From the NCBI GenBank assembly GCA_963708715.1, contig CAVPSU010000001.1:1984001-2048000 (forward strand): a stretch of DNA of 64,000 bases. The letters run 5' to 3'. The stretch's first letter is position 1; each line of letters opens with the position of its first letter. Under the pieces are notes generated by a model that was not told the origin of the DNA, ran no database searches, and saw only the letters and a program-made list of their open reading frames with translations. Shown piece after piece: positions 1 through 8,071 of this stretch. The position numbers and the translations under genes were made by a program. This DNA comes from DAIOEK01 sp963708715 (GTDB lineage: Bacteria; Chloroflexota; Anaerolineae; Anaerolineales; Anaerolineaceae).

Positions 1-903
1 TGAGAGGATACCGATCTCGCGGGTTCGTTCGAACACAGCCATGATCAGCGCGTTCACCACCACGGTTGCAGTCACTCCCAGCACGATCAGGTACAAGACC
101 ACCATGTATGCGCCGGCAAATGATTCCATTTGAGAGATTAGAGCGTTCATTTCCTCCCAGGTTCTGACCTTGTACTGCGTTGTTTGTAATTGACTGATGA
201 CTGTGTTGGTCTTTTCGCGGTCCTTCAACATAATGAATATGTTGCTCGCATGACCGTCAGTCTGAGTAATAGCCTGTGCTTTTGCGATAGGTAGGAAGAT
301 TGTCCCCTCGTCAAAGCCGGGTGTATGGGTGGAGAAGATCCCGCGAATAGTGAAGGTTTGTTCGTTTACATCCCCGTTGGACGTATTCGCCAGTAAAAGG
401 ATGGTATCACCTGCTTTCAATTTCAGCTTATTTGCCAAAGTTTGGCCCATTAGCAAGCCATCCCGGTCATCGGGTGTGATGTAATTTCCATCAACAATAC
501 CATCCCGGAATGGTGCGCTCGCTTCTGAGTTCGGATCGATACCAACGACCTGTACCCCTTTGGATACATCTCCGAAACTGACGATCCCGCTGGCAACCAA
601 CCGAGGCGTAGCCAGTAGTACATCCGGGAGAGTGGACACCATGCTGACGATTCGATTCGGGTCATCGATCAGGTCTTCCCATAACAGACTGGTCTTATCC
701 TGATCGTAGGACGAGGCTTGAATCTGAAGATGGCCACTCTGGAGACGAATGGTTTTTTCGATAGAATCACGGATCTCACCTCGTACGACTGATGCCATTA
801 GCAGCAGTAGAGCCAGACCCATTCCCAATGCCAATGCGGATAACAGCGTACGCCTAACGTTCCGCGCGAGATCCCGTGTTGCCATTTTGAATAATTGAAT
901 CAT
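1..903 (-). CDS. FtsX/MacB-type ABC transporter permease (3' part outside the window)
   Basis: An open frame runs from ATG at 903 to the window edge (301 codons, no stop), so the C-terminus is missing. It begins MIQLFKMATRDLARNVRRT followed by one hydrophobic segment (about residues 20-42), then a long extracytoplasmic MacB_PCD-like domain with the usual GxxL...DRDGLLMG region. A second membrane segment near residue 265 is followed by the cytoplasmic FERTREIGIL loop typical of FtsX permeases. A GAGGTGG ribosome site precedes the ATG, and the upstream permease ends only 8 bp before it, so the two are one operon. The pair probably forms a heterodimeric exporter of the MacB/LolE type; the ATPase is not in view and is likely just beyond position 1. 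The substrate cannot be read. Confidence 0.85.
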   Translation of the reverse strand, partial: MIQLFKMATRDLARNVRRTLLSALALGMGLALLLLMASVVRGEIRDSIEKTIRLQSGHLQIQASSYDQDKTSLLWEDLIDDPNRIVSMVSTLPDVLLATPRLVASGIVSFGDVSKGVQVVGIDPNSEASAPFRDGIVDGNYITPDDRDGLLMGQTLANKLKLKAGDTILLLANTSNGDVNEQTFTIRGIFSTHTPGFDEGTIFLPIAKAQAITQTDGHASNIFIMLKDREKTNTVISQLQTTQYKVRTWEEMNALISQMESFAGAYMVVLYLIVLGVTATVVVNALIMAVFERTREIGILS

Positions 904-911
904 GATCCACC

Positions 912-2141
912 TCACACGGTATGGAGTGAAACGGCTGGATCGTTTAGCGATGCCTCGTGGGCAGGATAGAACGATGCCAGGATGGAAATGATGATGACTG
1001 TGATCAAGCGGCTGACCAGCTTACCGACACCCAATGTGGAATAAACCCTCCCGCTGATCAGGGCGGTGTAATCTGTCATGGATGCAAATTGGCTATAGTC
1101 AAATCCGACCTTCCCTAGTAATAGATTGACAGCCAACCCAAGGGCAACGCCAGCTACGGCGCCTACCAGTCCCATCATGGCTCCTTCAAGGAGGAATAGA
1201 ATAGAGATCTGGTTCGGTTTCAAGCCAAGTGCGCCGAGGACGCCTATTTCGCGGGTCCGCTCGAAAATCGCCATCAGCAGAAGGTTCATGATACCGATTC
1301 CAGCGATGATCAACAGGATGATGCTGAAAATATTCATCACTCCACTCTTGGTTGAGAGTGCGGATTCAAGATCGGGGTAGTTGGTCTGCCAGGAATTGAC
1401 TTCTACACCCCCGACGGTTTTCTCAATGGAAGAAACCACCGGTTGTTCCTTCCCCAATTGTTTTATGGAGATCGCCACTTCAGTGATTTGACCGGATAAG
1501 CCGTATAGATCCTGGGCTTCTGCGAGTGAAATGTATACGGTCCTTTTTTCAATATCGCGCATCCCGAGATCATAAATACCGGTGATGGTCATAGTCCGCT
1601 TCCGCATCTGTTGATGAGTAGCTTTTCCGACCAGGGTGATCTGATCCCCGATGCTCGCATCCATGGCGACTGCCAGACCTTTTCCAATCACAATGGCATC
1701 CCTATCATCCGATTTGAGGAAACGACCTTCATTCGTTTTCCCTGGAACCAGGCTGAAATCGGTTTCGGTTTCAGGCTCTATCCCAAGTATGGTCACTGCG
1801 AAAGCACCTTCATGGTTAGTCGCCATTCCACCGGTGGTGATCCTGCGGACAGCGGAAACAACTTGAGGTTGCGCTTTCGCTGCCTTGATCACCTCCTGCT
1901 CATTTTGCAGAGGGAGAATGGGCATCTGCTCAACCTTGGCGCGGTACCCCTCCGCATGCACTTGGATATTTCCTCCAAGGACGCGGATGGCATTTGTATA
2001 GATGGCATCCTGGAATCCGTCGACAAGACCGTCATACATCATCATCATCGCCATGGTAAATCCAACAGAAATGACAAGAATGATCGTTCGCCGTTTATGT
2101 CGCCAGATATTTCGCCAGGCGAGCCGTAAAAATAGATTCAT
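912..2141 (-). CDS. FtsX/MacB-type ABC transporter permease
   Basis: A 409-aa permease of normal family length. It has an N-terminal membrane segment after the RNIWRHKRRTI basic stretch (residues about 18-40), a roughly 220-residue extracytoplasmic MacB_PCD-like domain, then three C-terminal membrane segments (about 268-292, 315-340 and 375-395). The cytoplasmic FERTREIGVLGALGLK loop lies between the first two of these. This is the layout of FtsX-type ABC permeases, which move lipids, lipoproteins or peptides, or transmit mechanical signals rather than import solutes. It follows the TetR gene by 73 bp and is followed 8 bp later by a second permease, so the TetR protein very likely controls it. 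The substrate is not deducible. Confidence 0.9.
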   Translation of the reverse strand: MNLFLRLAWRNIWRHKRRTIILVISVGFTMAMMMMYDGLVDGFQDAIYTNAIRVLGGNIQVHAEGYRAKVEQMPILPLQNEQEVIKAAKAQPQVVSAVRRITTGGMATNHEGAFAVTILGIEPETETDFSLVPGKTNEGRFLKSDDRDAIVIGKGLAVAMDASIGDQITLVGKATHQQMRKRTMTITGIYDLGMRDIEKRTVYISLAEAQDLYGLSGQITEVAISIKQLGKEQPVVSSIEKTVGGVEVNSWQTNYPDLESALSTKSGVMNIFSIILLIIAGIGIMNLLLMAIFERTREIGVLGALGLKPNQISILFLLEGAMMGLVGAVAGVALGLAVNLLLGKVGFDYSQFASMTDYTALISGRVYSTLGVGKLVSRLITVIIISILASFYPAHEASLNDPAVSLHTV

Positions 2142-2214
2142 GCCTGTTACTCCCTTCTACTAATACTGGTCAAGCTGTCTTTTTTCGCAACTACATCATC
2201 CCTTTTCAGGGTGG

Positions 2215-2931
2215 TTATTCAGGGGTGCCATCTGGTTGTGCCAGAATTGCCTGTACCCATTTCTTTAAGATAGCGGGATTGATGATCTCCAAAGATCCAT
2301 TCGGTGCGCCCAGTATCCGCTCCAGAGATGTGGTATATACCAGGATGCTATCGTAGAATTTGGCTTCATCAAAGCTCGCATCCGGTTTCAGGATGAGCGT
2401 TCTGCTTAAAGTATTCCCCATTCCGTAAAAAAGCATATACACCACCTCTGCCAGGCAGTCTGGATAAGGTGCGTTGAAAACACCTTCCTCGACACCCTGT
2501 CGGATGATCTTGGTGAGGCTGGGGATGATCGAACGCAAGGTCGCCACTAACGCTTTTTCGCGGACGAGCACATTCTCGTCCTGATACCATACCCTGAAGA
2601 TTGGGATCAAATATTCGATTTGATCTGATTTCCAGACAGACGCCCGTAAAAAATATGCATTCAATTTTTCGATTGCCGTTAAGGTTGGATCATCTGCGAC
2701 CGGCTCGATGATCACCAACGCCTCTACCATCATCTGATCTATCAGTCCTTCCAATAGATCAGGTTTCGATGAAAAGTAGTGGTAAAACGCACCTTTCGAG
2801 ATCCCCAGGTCGTTCAATATGTCTTGAATAGACATATGATCAAAGCCCGAAGAATAGATGTGCTTGCGCGCAGAAAGAAGGATCTCATTCCTCTTTTGGT
2901 TGTATTCCCCTGGATTAATTGTTCTGGCCAT
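2215..2931 (-). CDS. TetR/AcrR family transcriptional regulator
   Basis: A 238-aa repressor-type protein. The N-terminal helix-turn-helix (about residues 10-55) carries the typical GFDHMSIQDILNDLGISKG and FYHYFSSKPDLLEGL segments; the remainder is an all-helical ligand domain. The frame can extend 19 codons further upstream to 2988, but that extension would be read from the operator and promoter sequence itself, so the start at ATG 2931 (MARTINPGEYNQ) is preferred. The gene leads an operon with two FtsX-type permeases and sits directly behind a near-perfect palindrome, so it most likely represses its own operon and releases on binding an unknown amphipathic ligand. Confidence 0.92.
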   Translation of the reverse strand: MARTINPGEYNQKRNEILLSARKHIYSSGFDHMSIQDILNDLGISKGAFYHYFSSKPDLLEGLIDQMMVEALVIIEPVADDPTLTAIEKLNAYFLRASVWKSDQIEYLIPIFRVWYQDENVLVREKALVATLRSIIPSLTKIIRQGVEEGVFNAPYPDCLAEVVYMLFYGMGNTLSRTLILKPDASFDEAKFYDSILVYTTSLERILGAPNGSLEIINPAILKKWVQAILAQPDGTPE

Positions 2932-2936
2932 ATTCG

Positions 2937-2971
2937 TCCTATAATAAACCGACTGTCGGTTTATTATAGGA
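2937..2971. promoter_or_regulatory. TetR operator, 17-bp perfect inverted repeat
   Basis: Two perfect 17-bp arms (left arm TCCTATAATAAACCGAC) flank a single central base. The core ACCGAC-T-GTCGGT resembles known TetR-family half-sites. It lies 5 bp upstream of the TetR start codon and covers the predicted transcription start of the minus-strand promoter, the expected geometry for autorepression. Each arm also contains a TATAAT, so a second, plus-strand promoter toward the mutase gene could be controlled from the same site. Confidence 0.85.
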
Positions 2972-2972
2972 T

Positions 2973-3001
2973 ATTGTAGATCTGTCATAAATGTTTGTCA
3001 A
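2973..3001 (-). promoter_or_regulatory. Promoter of the TetR-permease operon
   Basis: On the minus strand a TTGACA (2996-3001) is separated by 17 bp from TACAAT (2973-2978), a strong sigma-70 type promoter. The start point would fall near 2966, inside the palindrome. Confidence 0.75.
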
Positions 3002-3141
3002 GAGATCGGTTGTTATCATTTGATGCAGCTTCACGAGTTAGTAGATGTTTACTATCAGTGATCTTTGTATGCTTGGCGGTAAAAGAGGTAGTCAATCCGC
3101 ATTTCCGAATCGGAAAGTATGATTGCTATTTCTTCGCTAAT

Positions 3142-3171
3142 TTGCCCATCTTCCTTTACTTCGTGTATACT
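3142..3171 (+). promoter_or_regulatory. Probable promoter of the mutase gene
   Basis: TTGCCC (3142-3147), an 18-bp spacer and TATACT (3166-3171) lie 45 bp before the mutase start. The -35 box is only a fair match, so this is a tentative call. I saw no cobalamin-riboswitch-like sequence in the leader. Confidence 0.45.
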
Positions 3172-3215
3172 TTGAATGTCTCATTATTCAATACTTCCAT
3201 CCCCAAGAGGTGTAT

Positions 3216-4865
3216 ATGAGCGTTGAGAAAGAGCATAAAAGATGGGAAGAAGCGGTATTAAAACCTGCCGTTACCAAAAACCCTGAACGTAAGAAGGAGT
3301 TCACTACCCTTTCCGGTATTCCGGTTCCGGCTGTTCAGATTCCAACAGAAATGGACTATACCGGTCAGTTGGGTTTTCCTGGTGAATATCCCTTCACTCG
3401 CGGCGTCCAACCCAACATGTACCGGGGTCGTTTCTGGACGATGCGCCAATATGCCGGATATGCTTCCGCGGAAGAATCAAATAAACGATATCGCTATCTC
3501 CTACAACAGGGACAGACCGGTCTTTCCGTCGCTTTTGACCTGCCCACCCAGATTGGCTACGACGCGGATCACCCGATGGCGCTTGGTGAAGTGGGAAAAG
3601 TGGGTGTCTCCATATCATCCATCAAAGATATGGAACAGCTCTTCAATGAAATTCCACTGGATAAAGTATCTACCAGTATGACCATCAATGCTCCCGCATC
3701 CATCCTGCTGGCGATGTATATCGCGGTAGGAAAGAAGCAGGGAGTGACCAGCACCGAATTGCGCGGAACGATCCAGAATGACATCCTAAAAGAATATGTG
3801 GCGAGGGGAACCTATATTTTTCCCCCCACCCCATCTATGCGCCTGATCACAGATGTGTTCCAGTTCTGCACCCGGGAAGTCCCCAAATGGAATACGATCA
3901 GCATCTCCGGTTACCATATTCGTGAAGCAGGATCCACAGCGGTTCAGGAAGTCGCCTTCACCCTGGCGGATGGTATTGCGTATGTGGAAGCTGCCTTGAA
4001 AGCTGGCATGGACATCGACAGCTTTGCTTCCCAGCTCTCATTCTTTTTCAACGCCCATAACAATTTCCTTGAAGAGATAGCCAAATTCAGGGCTGCCCGT
4101 CGGATGTGGGCGCGGATCATGCGGGAACGATTCGGAGCAAAAGACCCCAAGAGTTGGCAATTGCGCTTCCATACTCAAACAGCAGGATCGACCCTGACCG
4201 CCCAGCAGCCAGAAAACAATGTGGTTCGAGTGACTCTCCAGGCATTGGCGGCGGTGATGGGTGGAACCCAATCCCTGCATACCAATAGTGCGGATGAAGC
4301 GCTCTGGCTTCCAACTGAGAAAGCGGTTCGGGTGGCGTTGCGAACGCAACAGATCATCGCGTATGAGTCCGGGGCAGCTGATACCGTGGACCCGCTTGCC
4401 GGCTCTTATATGATTGAATATCTTACAGATGAGATCGAAAAACAGGCGACCGAATATATTCAGAAAATAGATACCATGGGCGGGGCGCTGGCTGCGATTG
4501 AAGCCGGATATATGCAGAACGAGATCCAGGAAGCGGCGTACCAGTATCAGCGTTCATTGGAAAATAAAGAGGCAACCCTGGTGGGTGTGAATGCTTTCCA
4601 GGTGACCGAAAAGCTGGATATGGAACGACTGAAGGTGGATCCCAGCATTGAAGCAAATCAAAGGGCTCGCCTGGAAGAATTGAGGGCGAATCGCGATTCT
4701 GCCAGAGCCAGTGAATTGCTTACCCGTTTGGAGCAGGCTGCTCATGGCACCGAAAGTATGATGCCGCTATTTGTTGAGTGTGTCGCGAATGATATCAGCC
4801 TGGGTGAGATCACGGGTGTATTACGCCAGGTGTGGGGCGAATACCACGCTCCGAGCTGGGGATAA
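3216..4865 (+). CDS. Methylmalonyl-CoA mutase, large subunit (catalytic TIM-barrel chain)
   Basis: A 549-aa protein matching the separate large chain of two-subunit acyl-CoA mutases: the substrate-binding TIM barrel is present and the cobalamin-binding domain (DxHxxG) is absent. Diagnostic stretches are YRGRFWTMRQYAGYASAEES, GLSVAFDLPTQIGYD near residues 100-120, and RFHTQTAGSTLTAQQPENN. It interconverts succinyl-CoA and (R)-methylmalonyl-CoA together with a small B12-binding chain encoded elsewhere. The ATG at 3216 is chosen over the GTG at 3210 because AAGAGG (3205-3210) sits 5 nt before it. The methylmalonyl-CoA epimerase gene follows, supporting the propionate/succinate pathway over other acyl-CoA mutases such as isobutyryl-CoA mutase. 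Exact substrate specificity is an inference. Confidence 0.92.
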   Translation: MSVEKEHKRWEEAVLKPAVTKNPERKKEFTTLSGIPVPAVQIPTEMDYTGQLGFPGEYPFTRGVQPNMYRGRFWTMRQYAGYASAEESNKRYRYLLQQGQTGLSVAFDLPTQIGYDADHPMALGEVGKVGVSISSIKDMEQLFNEIPLDKVSTSMTINAPASILLAMYIAVGKKQGVTSTELRGTIQNDILKEYVARGTYIFPPTPSMRLITDVFQFCTREVPKWNTISISGYHIREAGSTAVQEVAFTLADGIAYVEAALKAGMDIDSFASQLSFFFNAHNNFLEEIAKFRAARRMWARIMRERFGAKDPKSWQLRFHTQTAGSTLTAQQPENNVVRVTLQALAAVMGGTQSLHTNSADEALWLPTEKAVRVALRTQQIIAYESGAADTVDPLAGSYMIEYLTDEIEKQATEYIQKIDTMGGALAAIEAGYMQNEIQEAAYQYQRSLENKEATLVGVNAFQVTEKLDMERLKVDPSIEANQRARLEELRANRDSARASELLTRLEQAAHGTESMMPLFVECVANDISLGEITGVLRQVWGEYHAPSWG

Positions 4866-4871
4866 GAGGAT

Positions 4872-4904
4872 TTACCACGAAGAACACAGAGGGCACAGAG
4901 AAAA
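4872..4904. repeat. Degenerate 9-bp-period repeat of CACAGAG type
   Basis: The stretch between the mutase and epimerase genes reads as imperfect 9-bp units (CCACGAAGA, ACACAGAGG, GCACAGAGA). A related patch with units such as CGCTGAGAA lies at 19129-19154. It is non-coding here. Patches of this type are scattered between genes in many environmental bacterial genomes (from memory); no function is known to me. Confidence 0.55.
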
Positions 4905-4964
4905 TGATACATTACTTTGCGCCCAGAGTGGTTGGAAAAGTACTTCATCTATTCTGGAGGAGAG

Positions 4965-5372
4965 ATGGCCAAACTGACCAAGATCAATCACATTGGAATC
5001 GCAGTAAACAATATTGACGAATCCCTTCCATTCTGGGTGGATGGTCTAGGGATGAAACTGCACCATGTGGAAGAAGTTGCCCGCCAAAAATCAAAGGTTG
5101 CTTTTCTTCCGGTTGGCGAGAGCGATGTGGAGCTAGTCTCACCGACCGCAGAAGATTCCACCATGGCAAAATACCTGACTGACAAAGGTCAGGGTATGCA
5201 TCACCTCTGCCTGGAAACGGATAATATTGATGAGATGCTTGCTGATTTGAAAGCGAAGGGGATTCGATTGATTAACGAAACAGCCATCGAAGAACCGGGT
5301 CGCAAGATGGCATTTGTACATCCCAAATCCACCGGCGGAGTGTTGGTCGAATTATATGAAGTAACGAAATAA
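4965..5372 (+). CDS. mce: Methylmalonyl-CoA epimerase
   Basis: A 135-aa vicinal-oxygen-chelate fold protein with the paired beta-alpha-beta-beta-beta modules of the family. It interconverts (S)- and (R)-methylmalonyl-CoA, linking propionyl-CoA carboxylase or methylmalonyl decarboxylation to the mutase encoded just upstream. Probable metal ligands are His9 (INHIGIAV), one of the two His in GMHHLCLE (about 79-80) and Glu129 (VLVELYE); GRKMAFVHPKSTGGVLVELY is typical. The frame is open upstream to 4917, but GGAGGAG just before ATG 4965 and the family length fix this start. A strong terminator follows 10 bp after the stop. Confidence 0.93.
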   Translation: MAKLTKINHIGIAVNNIDESLPFWVDGLGMKLHHVEEVARQKSKVAFLPVGESDVELVSPTAEDSTMAKYLTDKGQGMHHLCLETDNIDEMLADLKAKGIRLINETAIEEPGRKMAFVHPKSTGGVLVELYEVTK

Positions 5373-5382
5373 CTCTCGAGTT

Positions 5383-5423
5383 AATCAAAAAAGCCAGAGC
5401 ATTTGCCTCTGGCTTTTTTGATT
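5383..5423. terminator. Bidirectional intrinsic terminator
   Basis: Perfect 17-bp arms (AATCAAAAAAGCCAGAG and its complement) around a 7-nt loop. The A and T runs make it work in both directions, ending the epimerase transcript and the convergent transporter gene. Confidence 0.95.
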
Positions 5424-5431
5424 CCTTTAGG

Positions 5432-6733
5432 TCAGGCAGGTTCCATCCCTATTTCATCTTCCAGTGCGACCCTGGTTCCCCGTTCCACGTCCACCTGGGT
5501 GAGGATGATGATCCCAATGACAAAGAAAACGATCAGAGAGACGATGCTCATCCGGCTGTGACCGGTCAATTGGGAGACAACTGCGAATAGTGCCGGTCCT
5601 AATATATTGGCAAATTTTTCAAAGACGCTGAAAAAGCCATAGAATTCCGCACTCTTACTTTTGGGAATCAGTTTACCCATCAATGAACGTGAAAGCGCCT
5701 GAGAGCCGCCCTGGACGGTGGCTACCAGTGCTCCGAGTACCCAGAATTGCCATTCTTGATAAAGGAAGAAACCGAGAATGGCAATGACCGAATAAATGGA
5801 AAGGCTGAGATAGATGGCTCGTTTTGTTCCCACTCTCCTGGATAGCCTGCCGAAAAGAATGGCGAATGGTGCTGCCAGGAACTGCACCATTAGAAGTGTT
5901 CCGATCAACGTGATACTGTCAAAACCAAGCTCATTCCCATACGCTGTTGCCATGATAATGATCGTCCCTATTCCATTGGCATATACCCAGAAGGCTAACA
6001 GGAAGAAGGACAGATCTCTGAATTTTCGGATCTCGCGAAAGGTCTTGGCAAGGCGTGAGAAGGCAGCCTGGATCGGTTGGAAACTTTCTTCCCCACGAAG
6101 GATACGCCGCTGAGGTTCGGAGACATGGCGCAGCAAAGGCAGTGTAAAGATGAACCACCAGATGGCTACAGTGACAAAACTCAAGCGGGTCATTAGCCCG
6201 GTCAGCTCAGGTGGTGTCAGAAGGATCATAGCCAGGTTGACCGCCAGAAGAATTCCACCGCCAATGTAACCCATCGCATACCCGCGGCTGCTCACCATAT
6301 CGATCTCATCCGGGCTGGCGACATGGGGCAGGAGAGCATCGTAATAAACAAGCGATCCGGCAAATCCGATCTGTCCGAAGACAAATAAAAGTGATGCCAA
6401 TAACCAATCCCCGGTACCAATAAAATACATAAAGGCAGTGGCTGCGACACCGATTCCCATAAAGACCGTAAGGAACCGTTTTTTACTTCCCCTAAAATCT
6501 GCAACAGCTCCTAAAATCGGGGATATCAGGGCAGCGATCAATGCGCCCACCGAGGAGGTATATCCCCATAAAGCGGTTGCCTGGTTCGGCGCCACATCGG
6601 CAGCAGCCACCGATGTGTAGTAGACGGGCAAGACGGCTGCCATGATGGTGGTTGCAAAGGCAGAATTAGCCCAGTCATACATCGTCCAGGCCCAGATGGC
6701 TTTTTTATGCTTGTCTTGAACTGATTGTTCCAT
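5432..6733 (-). CDS. UMF1/Atg22-like major facilitator transporter
   Basis: A 433-aa membrane protein with about 12 predicted segments. The N-terminal signature WAWTMYDWANSAFATTI followed by PVYY is characteristic of the UMF1 family (COG2270, related to yeast Atg22 vacuolar effluxers). Further MFS-like signs are the repeated FGRLSRRVGTKRAI loop and a charged central cytoplasmic loop near residues 195-230. Substrates of bacterial members are not established; amino acid or peptide export is a guess by analogy. The gene has an AGGAG ribosome site and stands alone between a bidirectional terminator and the divergently transcribed 6875 gene. Confidence 0.88.
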   Translation of the reverse strand: MEQSVQDKHKKAIWAWTMYDWANSAFATTIMAAVLPVYYTSVAAADVAPNQATALWGYTSSVGALIAALISPILGAVADFRGSKKRFLTVFMGIGVAATAFMYFIGTGDWLLASLLFVFGQIGFAGSLVYYDALLPHVASPDEIDMVSSRGYAMGYIGGGILLAVNLAMILLTPPELTGLMTRLSFVTVAIWWFIFTLPLLRHVSEPQRRILRGEESFQPIQAAFSRLAKTFREIRKFRDLSFFLLAFWVYANGIGTIIIMATAYGNELGFDSITLIGTLLMVQFLAAPFAILFGRLSRRVGTKRAIYLSLSIYSVIAILGFFLYQEWQFWVLGALVATVQGGSQALSRSLMGKLIPKSKSAEFYGFFSVFEKFANILGPALFAVVSQLTGHSRMSIVSLIVFFVIGIIILTQVDVERGTRVALEDEIGMEPA

Positions 6734-6861
6734 GGCACGCTCCTATCGATAATTAAACCTTATTCTATTAAACACCGGATAATGAAAAACGACAATTTGG
6801 GAACATCTTTTGAGGTTATTCCGTCTCATTGTCTACCCGAAGGGATGAAATCCATTTAAGG

Positions 6862-6867
6862 TATAAT
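6862..6867 (+). promoter_or_regulatory. -10 box placed for a leaderless transcript
   Basis: A consensus TATAAT ends 7 nt before the ATG at 6875, so transcription should begin at or within a base or two of the start codon. There is no Shine-Dalgarno sequence and no convincing -35 box. Confidence 0.6.
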
Positions 6868-6874
6868 ATCCAGC

Positions 6875-7987
6875 ATGAACGAACAGAATATAGAACAGAC
6901 GCAACCAACTACCCCGGTCTCTGCCGGGGATACAATCCAAACCACTCCTCCGGTGATTCCTCCCAAAAAAAGGTCCACCCTCTGGCAATGGATCGTCGGT
7001 GGATTGCTTGTGGTCATTATCATTGGCGGTCTCGGCGCATTAGCCGGGTATTATTCCGGTATCGAAATCCGTAAAGCTGTTGAACAAAACCAACGGACTC
7101 TGGCTGCCAGTATGCAATACCAACTTGGATTGGCAGACCTGGATGCAGGGCGCTACGAATTCGCCAGACAACGATTTCAATATGTAATCCAAGTAGACCC
7201 GATGTATCCGGGAGTACTTGAAAACATGGCGAGAGTGACCATCATTATGAACGCCACGGCTACACCAGAAATTTTACCAACCCTGACACCGGCTCCGACT
7301 TTGGATCTCAGTGGGGTGGAAGCATTGTTGGCTCAAGCCAAGCAACTGATGGCTGCTCAAGATTGGGACAATGCCCAAATAACCCTGGATGCATTGCGGA
7401 AACAGAATCCCTCATTCAAAACGCTCGAAGTGGACGGTCTATATTACCGGATGTTTCGCAGCAGGGGTATTCAAAAAATTATGCAAAAGGGCTTGTTGGA
7501 AGGTGGAATTTTCGATTTCGCACTAGCACGCCGTTTCGGTCCTCTGGACAAGGAAAGTCGGGATGCAGAAGAATGGGCGGTTATGTATATCGACGCCGCC
7601 AGATATTTCGGCTGGAATTGGGAAAAGGCGGTGGATGCACTGGGTCAGGTCAACCAATATTTCCCATCGCTAATGGACTCGTCTCACCGCTCCGTTTCTG
7701 ATCGGTATCGCGAAAGCCTTTTCCGATATGCGGATACGTTGCTGGAGAAAGAGAAGTGGTGCCAGGCGGTTCCATATTACCAGCAGTCCCTGGCAATGGC
7801 GGAAGACCAGAAGGTGATCGTCAATTACACCAAAGCCAACAATAAATGTGTTGCATCGCAACCAACCGAAGTTCCAACGGTGGATCCGAATCTTCCGACA
7901 GAACCTGTCCCTACCGAAGAGACTGTTGTTCCAACCGAGGCACCGACTGAACCCCCGACAGAATCCCCGACAGATCCGGTACCATAG
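6875..7987 (+). CDS. Membrane-anchored TPR-like protein with Thr/Pro/Glu-rich tail
   Basis: A 370-aa protein of unknown function. A short Thr/Pro-rich cytoplasmic head (1-33) precedes one membrane helix (about 38-60, WIVGGLLVVIIIGGLGALAG). The outer part has TPR-like helical pairs (for example GLADLDAGRYEFARQRFQYV near residue 85, and 150-180), then more helices, and ends in a low-complexity tail from about residue 325 made of PTE/PTD repeats. Such tails are common on exported proteins of Anaerolineae. The TPR part suggests a scaffold or binding role on the cell surface, which is inference. It has its own leaderless-type promoter and is followed by a bidirectional terminator, so it is monocistronic. 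Confidence 0.8.
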   Translation: MNEQNIEQTQPTTPVSAGDTIQTTPPVIPPKKRSTLWQWIVGGLLVVIIIGGLGALAGYYSGIEIRKAVEQNQRTLAASMQYQLGLADLDAGRYEFARQRFQYVIQVDPMYPGVLENMARVTIIMNATATPEILPTLTPAPTLDLSGVEALLAQAKQLMAAQDWDNAQITLDALRKQNPSFKTLEVDGLYYRMFRSRGIQKIMQKGLLEGGIFDFALARRFGPLDKESRDAEEWAVMYIDAARYFGWNWEKAVDALGQVNQYFPSLMDSSHRSVSDRYRESLFRYADTLLEKEKWCQAVPYYQQSLAMAEDQKVIVNYTKANNKCVASQPTEVPTVDPNLPTEPVPTEETVVPTEAPTEPPTESPTDPVP

Positions 7988-8015
7988 AGGGTTTCTTCTA
8001 TCATAAATATTAAAC

Positions 8016-8056
8016 AAAGACATCTCCCCCGATGAATTATCGGGGGGGATGTCTTT
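8016..8056. terminator. Bidirectional intrinsic terminator
   Basis: 18-bp arms (AAAGACATCTCCCCCGAT) with one mismatch and a 5-nt loop, placed between convergent genes at 6875-7987 and 8072-9406. Confidence 0.88.
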
Positions 8057-8071
8057 CACTCTGAACGATCG

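Noticed and set aside
1611..2129. 172-codon plus-strand ORF opposite the FtsX permease
   Set aside because: Lies fully inside a well-supported gene on the other strand, with no domain or ribosome site.
2972..3215. Cobalamin riboswitch before the mutase gene
   Set aside because: No B12-box-like sequence or suitable stem could be seen; the leader from the predicted promoter is only about 35-40 nt.
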